Under the pieces are notes generated by a model. That model was given only the letters and a program-made list of their open reading frames with translations. It was not told the origin of the DNA and did no database searches. Made by a program: the position numbers and the translations under genes. A DNA stretch of 62,977 nt from Desulfobacteraceae bacterium. Its GTDB lineage: Bacteria > Desulfobacterota > Desulfobacteria > Desulfobacterales > Desulfosarcinaceae. The DNA lies in assembly GCA_024230435.1 (NCBI GenBank), contig JAAERL010000405.1, positions 1-62,977 on the forward strand, written 5' to 3'. Below, one piece after another: positions 55,776 through 62,977 of this stretch (positions within the stretch are counted from its first letter, which is position 1; every line of letters starts with the position of its first letter).

Positions 55776-56369
55776 TCCTTTTCCTCACTTTTCCATGAAT
55801 TGATCCTAAAACCCAGTCTCCCATCCAGACTCTAAAAAAAGGATAATTCACATTCCATTGCCTGGTCAAATGGTACCTTATGTCAGCAACACGGGATTGC
55901 AGATCGGATTGAACGCAGCGAAATCCAACCCCAAACTATTTTTACTTACCGGCAATACAGAACAATTTTGAAATAAAAATGCTACGGCTTATTTGGTGGC
56001 ATTTTTACGCAAATAAATGTTCCGATGCATTTCAGGCGATTTTCATTATCTCAGACATGAACTACCATATTGAAAGTTAGAGCTTGCCCTTTCTCTATCA
56101 TTACAAAAGTTAAAACCTGCTCATCTATTCCCATCCTAAAACTTAACATATCGATATTAAAGTTATTTTCAAATAGATTTTTTTTTGGCAAGCCTTTTGC
56201 TCAACAAAATACAACGCCAATAAACGGGACATGGTTATAACTTCGGTCAAAATAATTCAGAAATCATGAAATTAAAAATTAAAAACTCATTAACTCGGCG
56301 CACTAAACATCTCTAATTTTATGATCGGATATTAAAACCCAATCCAACTAAGCGTAAAGGGGTTCTGCA
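55776..56369. other. AT-rich intergenic region upstream of the surface-protein operon
   Basis: No gene is seen. It must hold the promoters of the leftward methyltransferase and the rightward STN-like/giant protein operon. No operator-like palindrome is obvious. Confidence 0.4.
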
Positions 56370-57227
56370 GTGAAAAAGAAAAAAGAATTCAAATCAAAGA
56401 CGATATGGCAATTCACCGCCTGGGCCGCATGCCGCTCAGCAAAGCCGGTATCCGCAAATGCGATTCAGTGGATACCGGCTTTGGTGGTAGTGGGAGTTCT
56501 ACTCCTTTTCGGCATGACGGCCCAGGCCAGCGATTTTTTACTTGAAACCGGTGACAACTGGATAAAGGGCCAGGGTTTAAACGTTAATCTCGGTGATGTC
56601 CTGACACATCTGGCTCAGCGCACCGGCTTTACTATCTATATGGATGAAAAGCTGGCCCAAGCCACTGTATCGTTCGACATTTGCGCTCCGCTTGATTCCG
56701 AAAAAGCCATCCGCCAGATTGTAAAACCCCATAATTATGCAATGGTCTTTGCCAGGGTACCCGGTAAAAAGGACATTCAAATTCAGCAAGTAAAAGTCTT
56801 CGAAAAGAGCAACACCCCATCCTCGTATATCGTTCTAACCGGTTCCAGCGCAGCCCCCCGCTCAAGCGCCTCATATGCCAGGGAAACAAGCAGTGCTTCC
56901 GGTGGCAAATCCAAACTTGGCGCTACCATCGCCGGTCCTGCAGCAGCCAGAAAAATAATCAAGCCGCCAGTCCAAATCACCAAAAGCTCTTTAGGGTTTA
57001 CAGGCTTCCGTTATAAAAGCAAATATCCTGCGCCGGATTACCGCCCCAGCAGCACAGCCATGGCCAAATCATACTCAAAATACCGCCAGGAAGGTATAGC
57101 CCTGAAAGCGCGAAGCGAAAACAATAAATTCTACAACGGCCGGATCTCGGCCGAAAGAAATAAAAATTGGTACCGTTTTCAGCGAACGGCGTTAATTCAA
57201 GAAACCATTAAAGAAAGCAAAGAGTAA
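56370..57227 (+). CDS. STN-like (secretin/TonB N-terminal domain) secreted or membrane-anchored protein
   Basis: The 285-residue protein has a long basic N-terminus and one hydrophobic segment (WIPALVVVGVLLLFGMTAQA), a late signal peptide or anchor. A small beta/alpha domain follows (about 68-130; NVNLGDVLTHLAQRTGFTIYMDEKL) that matches the STN fold of secretins and TonB receptors. The rest is low-complexity, basic and probably disordered. The start is GTG 56370 with AAAGGGG upstream. It is 15 bp before the giant surface-protein gene, so the two are an operon and the STN-like protein may aid export or anchoring of it. Confidence 0.72.
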   Translation: MKKKKEFKSKTIWQFTAWAACRSAKPVSANAIQWIPALVVVGVLLLFGMTAQASDFLLETGDNWIKGQGLNVNLGDVLTHLAQRTGFTIYMDEKLAQATVSFDICAPLDSEKAIRQIVKPHNYAMVFARVPGKKDIQIQQVKVFEKSNTPSSYIVLTGSSAAPRSSASYARETSSASGGKSKLGATIAGPAAARKIIKPPVQITKSSLGFTGFRYKSKYPAPDYRPSSTAMAKSYSKYRQEGIALKARSENNKFYNGRISAERNKNWYRFQRTALIQETIKESKE

Positions 57228-57242
57228 GAAGGAGGTAGAACA

Positions 57243-60200
57243 ATGCAACGCCCACATACCATTAGAATCGCATTAGCCATAACCCTATCTTGCCTGCTGT
57301 TGACCGGTTTGGCCGTACCAGCCAACGCCGGAGTGGATGATGTCCTGTTAGGTGTCGTTGGTAGCCAGGAAATGGTTGACTTTTCGCAAATCGATTCCAC
57401 AAACTTTGCAGACACATTTACCTACAATGGACAGTCAACATCTTCGTTGACCCTTGGCGGTAATGTCGAAGCCCAGATCGGCGCAATATGGACCGGGGGC
57501 AGCGACTATGAATGGAGGGAAATACGGGTTGTTATTGATTCCAACGGAGACGGCAACCTCACCCCCTTTGATTGGTCCGATTCCTCCCATCCCTGGAATC
57601 CGCCTACGGAAAACCCCTCGGATGGAGACAGCTGGACCTATACCTACCCATCTGATTATCCGCGTACAGACCTTCAGGACCAGCAAATCACCATCACTTG
57701 GGACGCAAACTGCTATTGCACCGACTTTCCATGGGAAGACTGGGAACACTGGTGGTACGAAAGTGACACTGACAAAACAGACAATTGGTGGATGGAAAGC
57801 GGCCAACTGATGAACGTCTGGTGGTCAGGCCGGGATCAGAACTGGAATACCCTGCCCAATGGTAACTACAAAGTTCAGGTCTGGGTAGACGAAAACGGCG
57901 ATGGTGACTTCGGAGAAACTGAAGCACACAAAACCATGATCCTCAGAATCGAAACAGCCAGTATCACAGGAACCGTAGTAGACAGCAGTGGTGATCCGGT
58001 CATCGGCGCCCGTGTTGAAGCAGGCTCCCACTTAGCCTGGGGCGAAAGCCGCACTGAATCCGATGGCAGCTTTACGGTTTCCGGGCTGGAAGCGGATGCA
58101 GACTACCACCTGCGGGTTCAAGCTGACGGAAAAGTGACCTATGAAACCAATGTCACGCTGGCTTCCGGCGAAACCACCGCAAGTGCCGGCACAATCGAAA
58201 TGAGCGATGCAATAACGATCACCGGGACCCTCAAACTGGATCGCAACTCAAATGGCGCACTTGACGAAACTGAAGATCAATTCGAAGCATTTGAAAACCA
58301 ATGGGGCTGGGAACAAAATGACTTGTGGATCTGGATCGACGGCCACAATATCCAGGGGCCCGGATGGGGCAACTCGAATGTCCAATTTGCAGTTGGCGAC
58401 AGCTCCCAAGATTTTTCAATAAATATTCCCCCTCCCGACGGCAATGCCACATACCAGATAAACGTACATGCTGATGGCTACGTGGCTACCAGCAACGGCA
58501 ACTCTTTGAGCAGTGTCAGCATACCTGTAGACTCTACCGGCGGAACCGCAGGAACCATAGTATTAACCAAGGCGGCCCGTTTGTATGGCTCGGTCCAACT
58601 GCCCGCCGCGGTTACTGATTGGAACCACATCGATGTTCAAGCCATCAACGAATCCAATACTGATGACCGCTACTGGGGCTGGGGAAACATCGATCCATGG
58701 CGTGAGGATGGCGATGGCGAAAGCGAATCCACAAGTGTGGGCGAGTTCGCGATTGACGGAATACCGGCCGGAACCTATCGCCTGGAAGTACGGGTAATGG
58801 GATACGCTAGTAACATTACAGAGAATGTTGAAGTTGTTCAGGGTTCAGACAAAGATATGGGAATCCTTGAGATCTCGGAAGGCAGCAAAATCACCGGCAC
58901 ACTTACCATTCAAGGAGATACCACCAATCTGGAACGCTGGTATGGCGACAGCGGCGACTCATTGGACGTCTGGATAGATGCATGGTCTCACTCCGCCGGT
59001 TGGAGCGGCACCAATGTGCGTGTTCCACGCGGTGAAAACCAAAGTGTTGAGTTCAGCCTGGGCGGACTCGACGACGCCACTTATGAAGTAAACTGCTGGT
59101 TTGGTGAAGGTTATGAACTCGTTGATTCAAATGGTGATTCGCCTGTATTTGTAGCCGTTTCCGGAAGCACCGCCGCTAACCTGACTCTCAAACCATTCGA
59201 AGGCATCGTGCAAGGCGTCATTTCCGGAACCGGTATTGATGGTTTTGACCTGAGCAGTATTGTTGTTGAAGTAAAACGGCCCTGGGACTGGCTGCCGCCC
59301 AAAATCGCCACAGTGGCCAACGGCGGCATCAATGGCTCCACCGGCTCCTATAGCGTCAGCGGTCTTGGGACAGGCGACTACGTCGTAAAAGCCGGCGCCT
59401 ATACAGGCTTTATGAGCTGGGATAGCGAGGGCAGTCCAAGTGACCTTAGCGGATACCAGGGCGATGGCTTTTTAATTCCCGACTCCAGCGTAGGCGTATC
59501 CATGGATCGCAGCTTCGTTGAAAATGACGATAGCAACCCCACCACGCTGAATATCGCACTGGAAAGAGGTTACAGCATTTCCGGTACGGTTACTTTAAGC
59601 ACAACAGATGCTCCCTGGCATGATTTCGGTGATGGCGAAGGCGGCGATTCCAATGACCGCCAAGACACCACCGATCCCTATGATGAAAGAATCAGCATGG
59701 AAGCAGACGTTGAGGGAACCGCTGTTATGGCCATGCCAATGGATATGATGTTCATGGGAGGCGAAGATCCGCGCATGGGCATGGTTCAAGCCAACGGCGC
59801 CTTCACCATTGACGGTCTGTCTCCGGGTGCTTACATGATTATGCCGCCGTTTAGCTCGGAACGTATCAGCCAGATGGACACCACAACCATGCAGGGCCAT
59901 TTCTTCAACGGCGGTGAAGAAACCCATCACTGGACCGCAACCACCCAGATGGTGGTTATCACCGATGACGATGTCAGCAGCGTAAACTTTGAATTCGCAA
60001 ATGGGTATACGGTAACAGGCCAGTTGACCCTTCCCGAAGCTCAAACCTACTCTGAATCATGGGAAGAGTGGTGGTGGGTCGGTCACCTGGAACTGGAAAC
60101 TGCTCAGCGTGAGTTCATGGGCCATGGCAAGCCTTTGATGAAACGGGATTTCAATCAAGGCAGCCGTTACAGCTTTACCTTTAACCATGTGGCCAACGGC

Positions 60201-62672
60201 GACTACCTGGTCCGCTTTTGGACGGATCGCTATGTTCCCGGCGGCTCTAAATTTACCGTAAGCAGCACCAACACATCGGTAAACCTGACCATTGAAGAAG
60301 GCGCGAACCTCGTAGGCAAATTAGTAGACGCGGACACCGGCGAAGCGGTCACCTCCGCTGATGGTATCATGGTGCGCTGCGAATCTGTTGACCATGTTGA
60401 AGGCTCCTGGCGTGAAACCCGTGATGACGATTGGTCCCAAAGCTACATTGAAGACGGCGAAGACCTGATGAACAGCGGCTCTTCAGGCGGCGGTGACGGT
60501 TCAGATTCTGAAGGCGCCCGCACCAACAACACCCCGGGTAAATTTCACCTCACGGCGCTGCCCACGGGCCACAAATATGTCGTAGTAGTAGAAGCCAGCC
60601 ACGGCCAAAAAAGCAATGGCGCTAAAAATTATGTAGGCAGGGTCATTGCCGGTGTGGAAATCCCCGATGGAGCCACCGGAGATATTAGCGTAGGAACCAT
60701 TAAATTGACAGAGGGAACCACAATCCAGGGCCGGATTACCGACAGCAGCGGCAATCCCATCCCGGGTGTTGAAGTATTCGCCATGCCGTCCGATACCCAT
60801 GACGGTTCGGCCGAGGCCGAAGGTATGTCCGATACCCAAGGTTATTACACAGTCTATGGTATCAACCCTGAAGTGGAATACTATGACCTGATAGCAGCCG
60901 AACGTCCTGACATGTTCGATGACTGGGGCAGAAAGATTGAATGGGGAGAAAAACGCAAGTACAATGTGGCCCCGGAGACTACGGATGCCAACTTTGTCCT
61001 GGCTCCCGCAACAGCCACCTTGTCAGGCACGTTGACCATTCCGGACGACGGCGTTTCTCAGTTCATGATTCCCTTTAAAGATGAAGCCAATAACTTCCCG
61101 GCCTCCATTATCATGCTGCAACGCAAAGGCGTAATCTACAAAGACGTAATGGACGGTATCGAAGTCATGAGCGTTCCCGCTCCCAATGGCGCCCTGACCA
61201 CCACCTACGTAATTGACAACCTGGAGCCGGGTACCTTCAAGGCCATTTTTATGAACTACGGGCTGACCACCCAGGTTATCGACAACGTAGTCGTTGCCGA
61301 TGGCGCCAACACCTTGAATGTGACATGGACCAGCGCAGGTTATACCGTATCCGGCGGCCTAGCCCTTGCCAGCGGCGGTTATCCCACTACGGCGGATATC
61401 AGCGGTGCAATTTGTATGAATACCAACGACCAGAGCCTGACATTCGGCAACCTGACCGCGGAAGCAGACGGAACATACTCTGCCTATGAAGTTCCCGGAC
61501 TGGCCGATGGCCAGACCTACCAACTGGTGTTTTACAGCGAAACCGGGCATGACGGTCCGCCTGATATCTTCACCGTGGGAGAGCCGTTTACCGTCACCGA
61601 AGATATTAGCGGCAACACGGCCACCATCAGCCGGGAAACCGTGCCGGTTCTCATGGCTCAGGCCATCCAAAACGCTGATAACGCCAACGTTATCGACATC
61701 GGCATCTTCAGCACCAGCTATCTGAACGATGACAGCATCGAAGTCGTCTCTACAGCGCCCACAACGGAAACTGCCGGCGGAGAAATCTATGTCAGCCAAG
61801 GCGACGGAACACTTTCCACCGTGATCTTGTCCGGTGACAAACGCAACCTGTCCGCCAGCTACACAAAGGACAGCGCCGATGCCACGGTAATCTTAACCCT
61901 GGCAGTGCATTACGGCGATGACGAAACTACCTTACTCGAACAGATCAGCTTTAACGTAAACACTCTGGCCAAAAATGAAGACTCTGTAAGTGTCTACATT
62001 CCCGGCCAGGTTAAACTGGGCAACGGCGACGCCTCTCAGATCTACGTACCTGCCGGAGCCTTAGACACCAGTGATGACGGTAAAGCCATCGTCTCCATCG
62101 AAAAAACCGATGAAGAGCCGGGCACACTGTCTAGAGAGTCCCGCGCGGTAGCCAACAGCAGGGGCATTTTCGCCAGATCGGCACGTAGCGCGTTGCCGGA
62201 TACAGCCACAGCAGCCGGTGATCAGTATGACTTCAGCATTGCCGCAGCAAGTGACAGTGCGCAAGTCTCTCAGGTTAACGCAGTGACTGTACAGGTTCAA
62301 TATGATCCTGCCTTGGTCGAGGATGTAGACCAACTGCAGATCATGCACCTGGTCGGTGAAACCTGGACAGCGGAAACCACCAACCGTACCGTGGACACGG
62401 AAAATTACACTATCAGCGCAGATGTAGACAGCTTGTCACCCTTTATCCCAGCAGTTGTTCGAGACAGCGATGGCGGTGACGATGACAGCGGTGACGACGG
62501 CGGCTCCTCTTCATCAAGCAGCAGTGGCGGTGGCGGTGGCGGATGCTTCATCTCCGCATCAGCAGGCGATTTTACAGGTGTAATCTTCTTGTTTGGATTT
62601 TGCCTGATAGGCCTGATCATCGGAGCAAAGTTAGTCATGCATGCAATTACCGTAGAATTCAAAAAACGATAA
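57243..62672 (+). CDS. Giant surface protein with tandem carboxypeptidase-regulatory-like domains and Cys-TM sorting tail
   Basis: The 1809-residue protein has a signal peptide (IALAITLSCLLLTGLAVPANA). Its N-terminal region contains EF-hand-like acidic loops (DSNGDGNLTPFD near 97, DENGDGDFGETE near 214). About eleven beta-sandwich repeats of the CarboxypepD_reg type begin near residues 239, 325, 446, 549, 655, 777, 921, 1022, 1160, 1258 and 1367 (for example SITGTVVDSSGDPVIGARV, TIQGRITDSSGNPIPGVEV). The end is a Ser/Gly-rich spacer, Cys near 1767 (GGGGCFISASAG), a hydrophobic helix and basic FKKR, like a tripartite protein-sorting signal. It is probably displayed on the cell surface, perhaps for adhesion. 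A terminator follows. Confidence 0.85.
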   Translation: MQRPHTIRIALAITLSCLLLTGLAVPANAGVDDVLLGVVGSQEMVDFSQIDSTNFADTFTYNGQSTSSLTLGGNVEAQIGAIWTGGSDYEWREIRVVIDSNGDGNLTPFDWSDSSHPWNPPTENPSDGDSWTYTYPSDYPRTDLQDQQITITWDANCYCTDFPWEDWEHWWYESDTDKTDNWWMESGQLMNVWWSGRDQNWNTLPNGNYKVQVWVDENGDGDFGETEAHKTMILRIETASITGTVVDSSGDPVIGARVEAGSHLAWGESRTESDGSFTVSGLEADADYHLRVQADGKVTYETNVTLASGETTASAGTIEMSDAITITGTLKLDRNSNGALDETEDQFEAFENQWGWEQNDLWIWIDGHNIQGPGWGNSNVQFAVGDSSQDFSINIPPPDGNATYQINVHADGYVATSNGNSLSSVSIPVDSTGGTAGTIVLTKAARLYGSVQLPAAVTDWNHIDVQAINESNTDDRYWGWGNIDPWREDGDGESESTSVGEFAIDGIPAGTYRLEVRVMGYASNITENVEVVQGSDKDMGILEISEGSKITGTLTIQGDTTNLERWYGDSGDSLDVWIDAWSHSAGWSGTNVRVPRGENQSVEFSLGGLDDATYEVNCWFGEGYELVDSNGDSPVFVAVSGSTAANLTLKPFEGIVQGVISGTGIDGFDLSSIVVEVKRPWDWLPPKIATVANGGINGSTGSYSVSGLGTGDYVVKAGAYTGFMSWDSEGSPSDLSGYQGDGFLIPDSSVGVSMDRSFVENDDSNPTTLNIALERGYSISGTVTLSTTDAPWHDFGDGEGGDSNDRQDTTDPYDERISMEADVEGTAVMAMPMDMMFMGGEDPRMGMVQANGAFTIDGLSPGAYMIMPPFSSERISQMDTTTMQGHFFNGGEETHHWTATTQMVVITDDDVSSVNFEFANGYTVTGQLTLPEAQTYSESWEEWWWVGHLELETAQREFMGHGKPLMKRDFNQGSRYSFTFNHVANGDYLVRFWTDRYVPGGSKFTVSSTNTSVNLTIEEGANLVGKLVDADTGEAVTSADGIMVRCESVDHVEGSWRETRDDDWSQSYIEDGEDLMNSGSSGGGDGSDSEGARTNNTPGKFHLTALPTGHKYVVVVEASHGQKSNGAKNYVGRVIAGVEIPDGATGDISVGTIKLTEGTTIQGRITDSSGNPIPGVEVFAMPSDTHDGSAEAEGMSDTQGYYTVYGINPEVEYYDLIAAERPDMFDDWGRKIEWGEKRKYNVAPETTDANFVLAPATATLSGTLTIPDDGVSQFMIPFKDEANNFPASIIMLQRKGVIYKDVMDGIEVMSVPAPNGALTTTYVIDNLEPGTFKAIFMNYGLTTQVIDNVVVADGANTLNVTWTSAGYTVSGGLALASGGYPTTADISGAICMNTNDQSLTFGNLTAEADGTYSAYEVPGLADGQTYQLVFYSETGHDGPPDIFTVGEPFTVTEDISGNTATISRETVPVLMAQAIQNADNANVIDIGIFSTSYLNDDSIEVVSTAPTTETAGGEIYVSQGDGTLSTVILSGDKRNLSASYTKDSADATVILTLAVHYGDDETTLLEQISFNVNTLAKNEDSVSVYIPGQVKLGNGDASQIYVPAGALDTSDDGKAIVSIEKTDEEPGTLSRESRAVANSRGIFARSARSALPDTATAAGDQYDFSIAAASDSAQVSQVNAVTVQVQYDPALVEDVDQLQIMHLVGETWTAETTNRTVDTENYTISADVDSLSPFIPAVVRDSDGGDDDSGDDGGSSSSSSSGGGGGGCFISASAGDFTGVIFLFGFCLIGLIIGAKLVMHAITVEFKKR

Positions 62673-62692
62673 TCCTATAACATTTCTCCTGC

Positions 62693-62720
62693 AGGGGCGG
62701 GCCTTTTATGGCCTGCCCCT
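62693..62720 (+). terminator. Hairpin terminator of the surface-protein operon
   Basis: AGGGGCGGGCC and GGCCTGCCCCT pair over 10 of 11 positions with a TTTTAT loop, about 20 bp after the stop codon. The following T run is poor, so the call rests on the stem and position. Confidence 0.7.
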
Positions 62721-62823
62721 ATACAATTCTCATCCACTATGTTTTGTTTTTTTTTTGATCAGGCGTCCCCCAAAAAAAAACAGAACATTTTTTATCCCAT
62801 TCAGTATTTTTTGCGGCCCGCAC

Positions 62824-62977
62824 TAAGGCGATTTCTGTTAAAGAATATACCATCTTGTATGTCTTTTTTCCCGTCTTGTGCGTTATGCCAAAGGTGCGAA
62901 TACGTAAAGTATGCAAACTTTGGCACGCCTTGAATACGAAAAAAAATTCTGCTCAATCTGGTATATTCTTTTCCGCC
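62824..62977. mobile_element. Hairpin MITE-like element, copy D (inverted, cut by window end)
   Basis: After TAA (62824-62826) the body starts GGCGATTTCTGTTAAAGAATATACCA, written here as the reverse of copies B and C, with TTATGCCAAAGG, GAATACGTAAAGTATGC and CTTTGGCACGCCTTGAA in order. It lies beyond the giant protein's terminator and runs off the window. Confidence 0.88.

Overview
The window looks like a chromosomal segment of a sulfate-reducer-type deltaproteobacterium (Desulfobacterota, most likely Desulfobacterales). This is inferred from gene content: a formate-tetrahydrofolate ligase, an HMG-CoA lyase-like enzyme, a DUF169 protein, a PrkA/YeaH/SpoVR stress cluster with a second PrkA-like ATPase, CheX/FliN and HD-GYP regulators, and a lysine-rich histone-H1-like protein. 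Composition is moderately AT-rich with long AT-rich intergenic stretches. No rRNA, tRNA, CRISPR array or complete IS element was seen.

Layout. 1-6 kb: a secreted PDZ/alpha-toroid protein, thrS and rnd. 6.8-14.4 kb: a four-gene + strand operon (PrkA kinase, YeaH/DUF444, SpoVR, PrkA-like ATPase). 14.4-24.5 kb: a CheX-CheX-FliN fusion, fhs, a heterodimeric ABC exporter pair and an RNB-domain exoribonuclease. 25-31.6 kb: a broken TauE/SafE-like gene, a UbiA prenyltransferase, a membrane-protein gene interrupted by one in-frame TGA behind a perfect 14-bp inverted-repeat operator next to a PadR-like regulator, the H1-like protein, a small gene coupled to an outer-membrane beta-barrel, and a DUF169 operon. 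31.6-36.6 kb: gene-poor, decayed DNA with repeats, a CBS protein, a zinc-ribbon protein and an MscS channel pseudogene fused to a transposase remnant. 36.6-52.4 kb: a GT4 glycosyltransferase, secreted proteins, an S37-type peptidase, a PH-like/zinc-ribbon membrane protein, a TPR protein, a three-gene envelope operon (membrane protein, class A PBP, SPOR protein), an HD-GYP response regulator and the HMG-CoA lyase. 53-63 kb: a secreted PA/M28 peptidase that appears to be translated through a 15-codon leader ORF, a methyltransferase, and a two-gene operon encoding an STN-like periplasmic protein and a 1809-residue surface protein.

The most striking feature is a family of about 158-bp, almost fully self-complementary elements (at least seven recognisable copies, two differing at only three positions) flanked by 3-bp TTA/TAA direct repeats. 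They sit at gene 3' ends. In at least five places an element or element terminus coincides with a stop codon or supplies the last codons of the neighbouring gene. They look like non-autonomous MITE-type elements whose TNA target preference makes stop codons favoured landing sites. Related but diverged hairpin families occupy many of the other intergenic gaps.
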